A stretch of DNA of 64,000 nucleotides from Isoetes taiwanensis (lineage: Eukaryota > Streptophyta > Lycopodiopsida > Isoetales > Isoetaceae). The stretch is taken from NCBI GenBank assembly GCA_021234155.1, contig JAJEKV010000072.1, forward strand, positions 6,619,040 through 6,683,039, read 5' to 3'. This document shows positions 11,662-20,899 of the stretch, piece by piece (position 1 is the first letter of the stretch; every line of letters begins with the position of its first letter). Both the position numbers and the translations under genes were made by a program. The notes beneath the pieces were generated by a model that worked only from the letters and a program-made list of their open reading frames with translations, had not been told where the DNA came from and did no database searches.

Positions 11662-13224
11662 AGAAAAGTATGAAGCCCAAGAAGACTATAGTACGGACTA
11701 TGCACCACCAGTTTGGAATAAGGAACTAGTGGAGATCGGATATGACAAACTGAAAGTTGGATGTCCCAACAATGCTGTACAAACATTGATGTGCTGTATA
11801 AAGAATATGTTTATACATCAACTTATCATGGAGAAGGAAAGCACCATCCGAGAAGGACAATACTCAGCTATAGAGCACCTGGGCTTTAATGGATGGCTGG
11901 CAGCCATTATTGACATAGGAAAGATTGGAAAACAATGGGATGATGCTGTTGCATTGGTGGATAAAATTTACATGGAACTGCCACAAAGGATTTATCAGCA
12001 TACTATTGAGGAGGATCGGGCTAAGGAGGAATTTCACTTTGGGGTTGCTGCTCTAGAGAAGGCGAATAACATCAAGAAACCCCCAGGTAGTAAATCCCGG
12101 GCACCGGTTAACAATGAAATATGTGTGCTTAATGCAAACACAGATGAAGATTCTGATCCATTTGGAGCTGCTTTATTATCTGAGGAGGACAAGGCTGCAC
12201 TTAAGGTACCCAAGAAGACATGTAATAATGATGAGGACAGTGACTTTGAGTTTACACTCTATAATTGCCAAAGATTCCCGCTTATTACTGAAAGACTAGT
12301 AGAAGGGCATGCTGCTTTTTGTAATCAAGGCATATGGCGAACCAAAAATTTTGGGGCTTTGGCACCCATAAACGAAGAGTCCTGGATGTTCTTAGCTGAC
12401 ATTTCGGTAGGGCAGGTTAAGGAGGCTAAAGTGGCTGCTGGGAATATGGAAAAAATGATCCGAAAGGAAAGGTTAAAATTATGCTTTGACCACAGGTTTT
12501 TTGACAAACATTGTAACAAAGATGACTGCATCTATGTTAAGCAAAAGGGGCACATGGCATACCCTTACTTGGAAAGAGGTGACTTCTATCTAAAACGGAT
12601 TTGGAGGACTATGTGTCCATACTTTAAGTGTGTCTGTGAGCCAATGGCCAAAGGAAACACATGCAAGGAGAATATGACATGGCTCGATCAAGGGATATGG
12701 TTCATGTTCAACAATCTCGACCGGATCTACCCTGAAGTTTCAGACAGTCGATGTTCCTTTTAAGAAACTGCCTCAAAACAGTTCTGAAATCTAGTATTGT
12801 CTCCTATATTTCGTATCTTGAGATAAGGAAAACTATGATTGACATGGCTTTGAAACAAGCTGCTGACCCCAATAGTGATTTAAAAATTGGGGGCCAGAAA
12901 AATATGATGGCCATTATTTGTGAAAGGACCATAAAACCTATGTCCTTTTTACGTGGCGACTTGAAGCACCAAAGAAGTATTAGTGACAAAGACAAAGAAC
13001 AAAAAGATGGCCCTGATAAAAGTAAAGGTGTCTATGGTACACCTAGTGCAGGCTATAAGCCCCCTAGAATTACAAAGCTACCAGGTCCGGAGGACACAAG
13101 TACATCTTACAGTCAATCAGTGGAAATTATTGGGACGCCAAGTAACATCGGACACTCACCACAAAAGAATCAGAATCGAGCAAACAAGGATGGACCTATG
13201 ATCGGACGAAAGCTCAATCTGTAA
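11579..13224 (+). pseudogene. ORF1 of copy B, Cys/His-rich protein with one frameshift
   Basis: ATG at 11579 lies in the direct repeat. The first frame runs to 12763, and the homologous sequence continues in another frame to TAA at 13222-13224. A net 4-nt loss relative to copy A near 12740-12770 causes the break; the full product would be about 545 aa. Shared with A: PPVWN, NAVQT, FCNQGIWRT, NFGALAPI, CPYFKCVCEP, NMTW. The acidic DEDSDPFG block is followed by LLSEEDKAA. The C-terminal third is basic and Pro/Ser-rich. No known domain recognised. Either B is a recent pseudogene or the site uses programmed frameshifting, which I consider less likely since copy A has no break there. Confidence 0.75.
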
Positions 13225-13228
13225 ACTG

Positions 13229-13534
13229 GTATGTTGTTTTCAATCAACGAATGACACGTATATATATAATACTGTCTTTGCATTTATTTGATGACATTAT
13301 CTTATGAAATGATACATGTATGATTAGTGACTGTATAATACAGTTCTAATGTCCTAGTCGTATGACTATGGACTTATCTAAAGACGAGAGTCTTACTGGC
13401 CAAATGGCAATGCACAGTTTAAGTGCACGGACACTTTTAATGATAATACTCCTGACCTTAAGTGATAGGGATAAATATATAATATGACTTTACTAATATG
13501 GCCCTCTGAATTATAGTATTAATGACTGGTGCAG
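13229..13534 (+). other. Spacer/probable intron between ORF1 and ORF2, copy B
   Basis: It begins with GTATGT four bases after the ORF1 stop and ends with GGTGCAG before the ORF2 similarity. Its length of 306 nt equals the matching interval of copy A. The sequence is AT-rich with no gene. Confidence 0.55.
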
Positions 13535-15562
13535 AATAACAGGATGCTCGTTAAGGACTGCCTAGGAAGAGTACGCATGACAAAGGAAAAAGAAAAAAAC
13601 AAGAAAAAGATTGTGCACATTATGTTTCTAGCTAAGGTTATGGATAAATTCTGTATACCAAAAGTAATTCATAAGAGGACAGTAGAGGCTTTGGGGGATA
13701 TAGGTGTTGAAATCATGAACGACACCATGTTTGCATGGAAGTACACTGAAAGCTTGAGAGACATATTATATAAACCATTTTATGTATTTGCCCAGGTTAA
13801 GGAACCTGTATGCCCTTGCCAGAATCCGAGTTTAAAGGATTATATTGATGATAAGATAGGACATGTCAGAACAACTAAGTTGGACATCATTAAGAATATA
13901 ACTTTGAGAAATATGATACATAAGGGGCTGAGCCACATCCCAGATAAATATCTGGTAGAGAAAGATTTAAAAGATGAAATTGAGGGGGCTGTGAGAAATA
14001 TATTTGAACTGCACAAATTCAGTTTTGCGCACATAAGTTATGAGGATAAAGAATACATCAAAAAGAATGTATGGGAAGACATAAAGTTGCTGTGTAAAGA
14101 AGCATGCAGAAGTGATTGCAATAGGAGGTTTGCACTTAATGATATGAATGTAGCTGCTAATATAATTTGGCTGAATAAAAACATGTATATAGCTGGAGTG
14201 GATAAAGCATCCAATAATCCCGCATTCATCTGTCCTAAGCACATTAGAGATATGGCCATTGCTAGGCTCAATAGCAAGGATTTTCAAGCAGTTGACACCA
14301 TCGAGATGGAATTGACACCAGTTCTAAAATTTGAGATCCAAGAGCTGATTGGGGAGATGGAATTTGGATCTACAAGACTCCCATACCTTTTAGGAATATA
14401 TAAAGCTCATAAAAGTGATTATAGATGGATCACAAATGCTCACGGAACAATATACACTGAAATTTCCGAGATGATTACAGCAGTCCTCAATGGTATTTTA
14501 GAAATTTGGCCTGATGTATCTAAAGATTTATGTGCGAACATTTGCACTCTTATCCCTGGAAAGGTGAACCCTAATTGGATAGCTGGGTCAGTATATGAAG
14601 TTATACTTAATCTGCCAAAGGTTATCAACGAGGTTTTTGTTGCTGACATAACACGATGTTATGAAAATATACCCTTAAAGGGGGACAATGGAATATGTGC
14701 TGTTATGCAGAATTTGGCAAGGGCAGCATGGAAATACATGATCAAACAAAACAGAAGAAACGAGCTCTGGCTGAAAAGGATGCCTGATGGTAAGTACAAA
14801 ACTAAGTGGTTCAAATACATACCTCAAGGTAAATGCTGGATTATAATGAATTTAGAGAGATTCTGTAGTGCCAATAAATGGTTATTGGAAAATTGCTATG
14901 TTCTAATGGGATGCAAGATTTGGAGGCAGATTAGTGGAATACCCATGGGCTTCGCATCCAGTCCCTGCTGGTGTAATATGTACCTAGCATGGTTTGAAAT
15001 GGAGTTCATCAAGAACCTGGCTAAGAAAGGTGAATATGAAGAAATAAAATTATTCAGGCACATGTTCAGATACATTGATGACCTTTTGGCAGTTAATTGC
15101 CCTAACATTAGAAAATTTCTGACCAAACTGAATGACACGGATGACAATACACTGCAGATATATGACATGCAATTTCTTGGTATAAAAGAAGAAACCAGAC
15201 TGGCATGGCTGGGTAACAATAAAGCACAGATTGGCATTGAGGCCAACTTTTTAAATATGACCATACAGATTGCCAATAGGCACCTTGGAATCTACAGAAC
15301 GATAAAATATGATAAGAGGGATTTATTACCTTTTGAAGCTATCAAGTTTGTGCATGCTAACAGCTGCAGGCCCTATTTATATGTCAATTCCAGTCCTAGG
15401 GGAGCTGCAGATGACATTATCAATCTAATGAATAAGTTCAGGCATAATGGATTTGACAAAGGAGGACTTAAAACTCGTGTTATCAAGTATATCCAAAATG
15501 GTCAATTTCCAGGACTTAATTATGATGCGGAGGAGGTTGTACTGATATTGATGCACTACTAA
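13529..15562 (+). CDS. ORF2 of copy B: intact reverse transcriptase, Penelope-like by motifs
   Basis: The open frame is 677 codons. The stretch similar to copy A starts at 13535, right after an AG acceptor-like site. In-frame ATGs are at 13544 and 13577; the latter is conserved in A and is the best start. Domains: a basic N end (KEKEKNKKK); CPCQNPSL (~95); GVDKASNNPAF (~223); LPYLLGIYKAHK (~283) and RWITNAHGT (~298); VADITRCYENIP (motif A, ~371); GIPMGFASSPCWCNMYLAWF (motif B, ~470); YIDD (motif C, ~515); EANFLNMTIQI (~570); KYDKRDLLPF (~593). The single YxDD and GIPMG block resemble Penelope-like RTs more than LTR, L1 or copia RTs. No GIY-YIG endonuclease, RNase H or protease is visible. The stop is followed one base later by GTAAGC. 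It could be an endonuclease-lacking retroelement RT or a domesticated RT. Confidence 0.85.
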   Translation: MQNNRMLVKDCLGRVRMTKEKEKNKKKIVHIMFLAKVMDKFCIPKVIHKRTVEALGDIGVEIMNDTMFAWKYTESLRDILYKPFYVFAQVKEPVCPCQNPSLKDYIDDKIGHVRTTKLDIIKNITLRNMIHKGLSHIPDKYLVEKDLKDEIEGAVRNIFELHKFSFAHISYEDKEYIKKNVWEDIKLLCKEACRSDCNRRFALNDMNVAANIIWLNKNMYIAGVDKASNNPAFICPKHIRDMAIARLNSKDFQAVDTIEMELTPVLKFEIQELIGEMEFGSTRLPYLLGIYKAHKSDYRWITNAHGTIYTEISEMITAVLNGILEIWPDVSKDLCANICTLIPGKVNPNWIAGSVYEVILNLPKVINEVFVADITRCYENIPLKGDNGICAVMQNLARAAWKYMIKQNRRNELWLKRMPDGKYKTKWFKYIPQGKCWIIMNLERFCSANKWLLENCYVLMGCKIWRQISGIPMGFASSPCWCNMYLAWFEMEFIKNLAKKGEYEEIKLFRHMFRYIDDLLAVNCPNIRKFLTKLNDTDDNTLQIYDMQFLGIKEETRLAWLGNNKAQIGIEANFLNMTIQIANRHLGIYRTIKYDKRDLLPFEAIKFVHANSCRPYLYVNSSPRGAADDIINLMNKFRHNGFDKGGLKTRVIKYIQNGQFPGLNYDAEEVVLILMHY

Positions 15563-15624
15563 GGTAAGCCAATACATTTTTAGTGGATTTCAGTGATGAA
15601 AATAGATCAATTTGGGTCGTAAAT

Positions 15625-15690
15625 AATTATGGGATGGTGCCAGACCCCTACTGTAATAGTAGGGGTCAGCCCGTCCTATTATTATAGTAA
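15625..15690 (+). ncRNA. Conserved hairpin RNA element downstream of RT, copy B
   Basis: A 10-bp perfect stem GACCCCTACT / AGTAGGGGTC with loop GTAAT lies at 15643-15667. It is enclosed by a weaker AT-rich helix (ATAATTATGGGA with TCCTATTATTAT). GGAGGTAGG plus a T-run follows. Positionally equivalent to 9241-9300 in copy A. Confidence 0.6.
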
Positions 15691-16168
15691 AAATCAAATT
15701 ATGGGGGTGCAACACGGAAGGAGGTAGGATTTTTTTTCTATTTTGAGACTTAGACTTCTATGTCTAGACCTCTTGTGTATTTAATCTACAATATCTAGTA
15801 CTTTGCTTGGGCAAGTAACATGCTAAACGAAATGTTGAATACTATAGAAATGGTAAGTTTGTACTTAGGCTGATAATTGCTTAAAACAAAAAAATAAAGT
15901 ATAGGTGGAATATGGTATGGTTAAGCCAGACCACTGTAGCACACGAATATGGCGCAGCCGGAATTTAAAACGGATGCCAGACATGCTCCTGACCGAGATT
16001 TTTTGAGTGGATTAAGATAAGAAGTAATGTGGCTGAATCGTGTAAGATATGGCAGATGGGGATATTTCCCAATGTTTGATGGGATGCCCTAAGGATTAAA
16101 TTTTGGGGTTTGGCGGAAAAAAGGTGAATAGGGTATCGAATATAGACTAAAGCAAAGAAATTGCAGTA

Positions 16169-16489
16169 ATGGGTGGCTATTCAAGTGATGAAGACGATGC
16201 CAAGGCTTGGCGGGAGGAGTTAGATAAGCTCCAGTTGAATAGGGAACTTGAGTGGTGTGCCCTCAACTCTGATAGCGGTTGCATAGGAATGGATAGATCT
16301 GGTAGAGGAAGGGGTTTTGATAACAAACGTAGTTATGGGGATGGTAGTGGAGATGTCTTCAACAGAAGAAATAGTGCCTATAATCGAAATAGGCGTAATA
16401 ACTATAGATATGGAGGCCGCTGAAACGATGAATATGTCCCAGAATCTCAAGATGAGGATGGTCTTTACCAAGAGCATGGCGAGAATCAG
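16169..16489 (+). CDS. ORF3 of copy B: acidic, Arg/Gly/Asn-rich small protein
   Basis: ATG 16169 lies three bases after a TTGCAG acceptor-like site. The order matches copy A: acidic N end (SSDEDDAKAW), RSGRGRGFDNKRSYG, an Arg/Asn/Tyr-rich tract (NRRNNYRYGG), then EYVPESQDED. A TGA at about 16421 interrupts the frame before the conserved EYVPE.Q block, which continues to CAG|GTACTG at 16489. The TGA may be a CGA-to-TGA change, so copy B is probably truncated here. Function unknown; RGG-like composition suggests nucleic-acid binding. Confidence 0.55.
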
Positions 16490-16854
16490 GTACTGATTTA
16501 ATTCGTGTGTATGGCTCTACAATAAAGCTTCCGAATATTAACAAAGGTAAACTGATATTGTAAGCCTAGGGGAGTATGGACAAGATAATTTGTCTTCTCT
16601 TTGAAACAGATATGAATAATGCGCAAATGGGAAGCTTAGGACTACTAAAAATGGTAGTGTAAGTAGCAGGAAAGATAAAGTACGGGATTAATGTTACTTT
16701 ATTTGCTGATATGAACAGGGCATAAAATGCCCACTTAGAATATATGTGTATATGCTGAAGTTTTACTGTTTGCTTTGAATGGCATGTAGACCAACCATAG
16801 GCTGAAACCTGATCTATGGTTATTGCATTTAACTTATTATGATAGTAATTTCGA

Positions 16855-17007
16855 TCAAGGGCATAAAAGGTACAAATGGTGAAAGGCGATAAGCCAAGAA
16901 ACACCAATGTACCTTTTGGCCCTTGCATCGTTACCAAGATTATTGCTAATGTTTGCTTGTGGCCGGCAGTACGGTGTTTCTTCTCCATTTGTGTTTTTTT
17001 ATGTCCC
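16855..17007 (+). ncRNA. Structured RNA-like element with alternative folds, copy B
   Basis: Local hairpin: CAAGGGC (16856) with GCCCTTG (16919), AAAGGTACA with TGTACCTTT, and GGTG with CACC around GGCGATAAGCC. Alternative long-range helices: ACAAATGG (16872) with CCATTTGT (16985), and AAGAAACACC (16896) with GGTGTTTCTT (16973). The same pairs exist in copy A with different bases, which is covariation. The apical GGCGAwrAGCCAAGAA and GGCCCTTG..TCGTTACC are conserved in sequence. Confidence 0.65.
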
Positions 17008-17009
17008 AA

Positions 17010-17960
17010 GATCGAGAGTATTATCCGGGTGATACATGGTTTACTTAGCGGCCAGAGTTCCCATTTTTGATCAAGCCCGCACTTACATAAAAACAAAGGT
17101 TTATAGTTGTAATGAAAACAGTAGTAATGGTAAGAGACCATTTTCTTAAGGCTTTAAACAGGATATGCAAATGGAGTAAGTAATCTTGCTGAAAAACTTG
17201 AATGAAAAATTTATTTTGATCGTGTCTATACATTGCAGCTAATATTGCACATGATAGACTAGTATGCAAAGTGTTTGTATCTTGGAACTTTTTTTAAGAA
17301 AAATGATATCTATCAGTATTTTCTGTGTAACAGCAGTGCATATGATATTAGTGATAATGATTGAGTCCTAAATTCCATATATTGCATGAAGATGTATTGG
17401 TAAAACTCTGCCATATATGATCTTAAGATCGGATATGAATAATAGTGAAAGCAATAGTGAAACATTCCCATTAAATTGGGTACAGGAAATATGCTGATTC
17501 AGGCTATATTAACCATTGGTATAAGTTACATGGTAGTAAAGATAAGGAGGTTTTAAAATGATTAAAGTTAATGGCATCAACATTTGAGGAATGAGAATAC
17601 ATGAGAATTAGATAATGATTTTGAAAATTGAATTTAAAATCTGAAGACATAGGTTGATTGACATGCAGGAATGCATAAATGTAATCAAGATATTACACTA
17701 ACGGGTAAAGTTAGTTAGGTTTTGGAGATGGTTTCTCATGTGCTTATATTGGCTGATAAATGTCCATGTGTATGGGATATGTCTTTCAGACTTAAAATAT
17801 ACATTATGTAAACATTAAACATTTAAAATAGAAATCCAGGGAAACAGATGTGCCAATCTAAGTTAGCTCGGCTTAGTTTGGGATGATAACAGTGCCAAGG
17901 GATTGACTAAGGTATGTAGAGGCGGCTAGTAAGGCTTATGTCAAGGCTAGTGCTGTCTAG
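17010..17960 (+). other. 3' flank of copy B, AT-rich, no gene seen
   Basis: No reading frame resembles ORF1, and no copy of the 720-bp repeat is recognisable. A weak likeness to the repeat start (TGATTCAG at 17493) may be chance or a diverged third unit. A T-run of about 20 lies at 17962-17981. Confidence 0.5.
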
Positions 17961-18000
17961 GTTTTTTTTTTTTTTTTTTTTCATATTTTGGTTCCTTGTC

Positions 18001-18172
18001 CAAACTTTTCTTTATGGTGTCAACGTGTAGACATAAACCTTGCATATTTATGAGCACACAGGGTCAAATGGCAAACACTTTAACAAACTTTTCTTTTAAT
18101 GGTGTCGACGAGCAGACATAAACCTTGGATATTTATGAACACACATTTAGAGTCAAATGGCAAACACTTTAT
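18001..18172. repeat. Tandem duplication, ~85-bp units
   Basis: Two adjacent diverged units (18001-18083, 18084-18172) share CAAACTTTTCTTT, ATGGTGTC, AGACATAAACCTTG, ATTTATGA and GTCAAATGGCAAACACTTTA. Confidence 0.8.
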
Positions 18173-18334
18173 CTCTGCTTGTTTACTTAAATATCCAAAA
18201 ACAAGAATTTCCCAATTTCTCTTTGAGATGTGTTTGACGTCATGTACATGAATCTAGAGTTACCATGATGTTAAGAAAATGCATTGGTATTGCATGTGGG
18301 AAAATTTTATAATGATGATCGGAAAATCTTATAA

Positions 18335-18492
<158 letters not shown>

Positions 18493-18539
18493 TATTTTAA
18501 CGTCATGCCACTATAGTCATTGTACTCCTCTAGGCAAGA

Positions 18540-19600
18540 AGGCAGTCAAAGCAGTTCTTCCCTAGGCTCTATTTCACTCTCTTGAGCCTTTTCCAAATGC
18601 ATCTCCTTTTCTTCGAGGATTATTGGCAGCACAGAATACAGTTAGACATCTATTTTGGCCGTGTCCATCCACTTATGCTCTCTTAGATATTTCGTGGTGG
18701 TGGGCGCCATTGCCGTCAGACCCCTTAGCTCCCCCACTCGCTGCATCTGTTCATCCCCTTACACATAGACGATGGGCCCTAGCAGGTGTGGTCTCAATTC
18801 AAGTATGGTATGCAGGTGGCCGCCTCTTGTCATGGCTGGCATTTCAAGCAAAATTCTTACTCTCACGTTGGGATGTAAATGTATGGGAGAGGTGGCATAG
18901 AGCTTGCCTTTCATAGTAGAAGTCAGCATCACGGAAAGGTTGCCATGGGGTTGTGATGAGGATATTCACAAAGGCAAGTACTTTTTCGCTCTATATACCG
19001 TCTGCTCTTAGCTCCACGTCCCCTCCCATTGCCAAATGGATGGCAATTACAGATCCCAGAACCCATGCAGGCTCGCACATGGCGCTGGTTTTGGGATCAG
19101 TTGCTCCACCCTAAAGTTTCTGTGTACTTTGGTGGCAAGTCTTACATAGGTGTTTATGTGTAAACACCTTCCGGCATTATTATGATCCTCGCAACTCTTC
19201 AGTATATTCACTTTGCCTCTTAGATGTTGAAACACTTGAGCATTGCCTCTTTTCTTGTCCAGAAGTTCAACCAGCACGGTCCTGGTTTCAAGCATTATTT
19301 AACAGTACACTGGATTGCCAATCTATTCTCCTAGCATCCTACCTAAGTGCATGGGCCCCAAATATACGGAAGGCATTTCATCTCGGGTCTAGATGGTTAC
19401 TGTGGTCAATCTAGGAGCATTGTAGGCTGCACATTTTTCAAGGCATTTCAAGACATTGTTCGTTTAATATTGCTCAATCCATGCACCGAGTTCCTCGTCC
19501 TCAACTTGTCAAGTAGTTGCACTATGCCACCTCATACAAGTATTCTTACATCATGGGCATATTTAGTAAATGGCAGGTTCGTGTCTCCTTGACAACAGGA
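18540..19600 (+). pseudogene. LINE ORF2 C-terminal remnant (zf-RVT-like)
   Basis: Broken frames read CLCVNTFRHYYDPRN, then CLLDVETLEHCLFSCPE, the pattern of the zinc-binding C-terminal region of L1-type LINE ORF2 (C..C....ET..H....C). Upstream at 18.6-18.9 kb a Trp-rich frame (WWAPLPSDPL) also looks like this tail region, possibly duplicated. Many stops; no tail or duplication found. Confidence 0.5.
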
Positions 19601-20160
19601 TGAAATTTTGATGGGTTGGAGGACACTATTTTTAAGTACTTATTTAATTTTGCTCTTTGGTCTTTGCATTTTCTATAGGTAAATTCACTTTGCACATGGT
19701 CTTTGGATAAAAGCATCCATTTGGGCATATAGTAACTCCTGTTGAATGTCTGATTCATTGCTTGGCTAATCCATGAACTTTTCTATCTTCGCGGTCTAGG
19801 TAGCGTCATGTGCATCCTAGGTTTCAGTTGTGGGATGTGCATCTGTTTTCCATTTCACATCATTTTCTCCTTGGTATTTGATCTTGTTCTGCAAGTTAAG
19901 AGGAGGATAACCCTCCCCTTGAATGGATTATGACAAATAACCCTTGGGTTATATTGCCATGATCCACTCGAGGGGAGGGTTGGCCTCCCTTAAACCCTAG
20001 TCCGAGCAGGTTCTCCATATCCAGCTTAAGCCTGTGAATGAATGGAGATGGATTAAATTGCCTCTGTGACAGCCTCTGAGAAGAAAACATCTTCGTATTT
20101 ATAAATAAGATTTCGTAGCTCCTTCCAAGGGTCACCAAATACTTATGATAGGCTAAGCTC
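19600..20160. other. Non-coding stretch, nothing identified
   Basis: No frame with recognisable similarity on either strand. A short inverted pair, CCCTCCCCTTGAATGGAT and ATCCACTCGAGGGGAGGG, lies around 19911-19979. Confidence 0.5.
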
Positions 20161-20168
20161 TGTCATAG

Positions 20169-20435
20169 ATGAGCTCTGGAGCAAGTAAAGGAAAGGTTGA
20201 GACAATGATGACAGAAGTGGTAAGCGCATATGCAAAGCTTCTACCCTTAATCCGTCGCTTGCCTCATGATTCGCGTTCCTGCTATGCTCAATTTGCTCGT
20301 GAAAAGTTCGTAACATCCAATGAAGTCACCGAACCTGTTGCTTTGCATGGTCTACTTTGCCGGACATATGATTTTGCACGCCATAACAGCCATATTTGCT
20401 ATAACCTGCTTGCTCTGCAACCATATTTTCCATAA
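20169..20435 (+). pseudogene. LYR-motif-like protein fragment (88 codons)
   Basis: ATG at 20169. The frame contains AYAKLLPLIRRLPHDSR then YAQFAREKFV, closely resembling the plant LYR-motif small protein pattern (.Y...LRLVRRLP.DSR.YYA.YARENFV). LYR proteins are small mitochondrial factors acting with the acyl carrier protein and Fe-S/respiratory assembly. After LLCRTYDFARHN the expected C end (..YNHSLWVL..) is not preserved, and the frame ends at a stop. It could be a retrocopy, a decayed gene, or one exon. The similarity is from memory of the family. Confidence 0.5.
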
Positions 20436-20705
20436 GATGTTTGCAATAGCTAAGCTCTACAACAAATCCACAAATTCAGCTTGAGAAATGCAAATGGCTT
20501 GTGTGTACCTGCCGGAATTGAAATTTGTAAGAAGCAACTGCGACTTCTCCAATATTACCTAGTCCATAGATCAATTTGTCGAAGCAACCATGTCAAAACA
20601 GAGTCACAATGTCGAAGCAGATCTATGCCGGAAGCACCAGAAGAGTCATGCCGGAGGAGTCATGCCGAAGTAGAGCTATGCGCCAGAGTTGTGCCAGAAA
20701 GAGCC

Positions 20706-20778
20706 GAATATTCTCTGTAAGGAATATTCGAGGCGTTATTACAGTAATCATTCGAATATTCTAATAAAAGGAATATTC
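20706..20778. promoter_or_regulatory. Four GAATATTC palindromes (heat-shock-element-like)
   Basis: Identical GAATATTC at 20706, 20722, 20754 and 20771 form two CGAATATTC-N7/8-GAATATTCG hairpin pairs. GAAnnTTC is the core of heat shock elements. Surroundings (TAGGGTTTAC, CCAACGGTGGATAAC) look like an LTR or promoter remnant, but no gene is attached. Confidence 0.5.
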
Positions 20779-20899
20779 GGGAGGTTCTGGAAAATAACTC
20801 TCTCTGATCCAACGGTGGATAACAGTTGGATCTTTAGAATCTACGAGGACTAGGGTTTACGGGATTCCCAATCCATGCTAATTTATTTCTGCAGTTCGA

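Noticed and set aside
12740-12770. Programmed frameshift in ORF1 of copy B
   Set aside because: Copy A has no break at this site, and the difference is a 4-nt loss rather than a conserved slippery site.
1-17007. Hammerhead ribozyme as found in some Penelope-like pseudo-LTRs
   Set aside because: I saw no CTGATGA...GAAA core in the right arrangement by eye; a covariance search (Infernal, hammerhead models) would be decisive.
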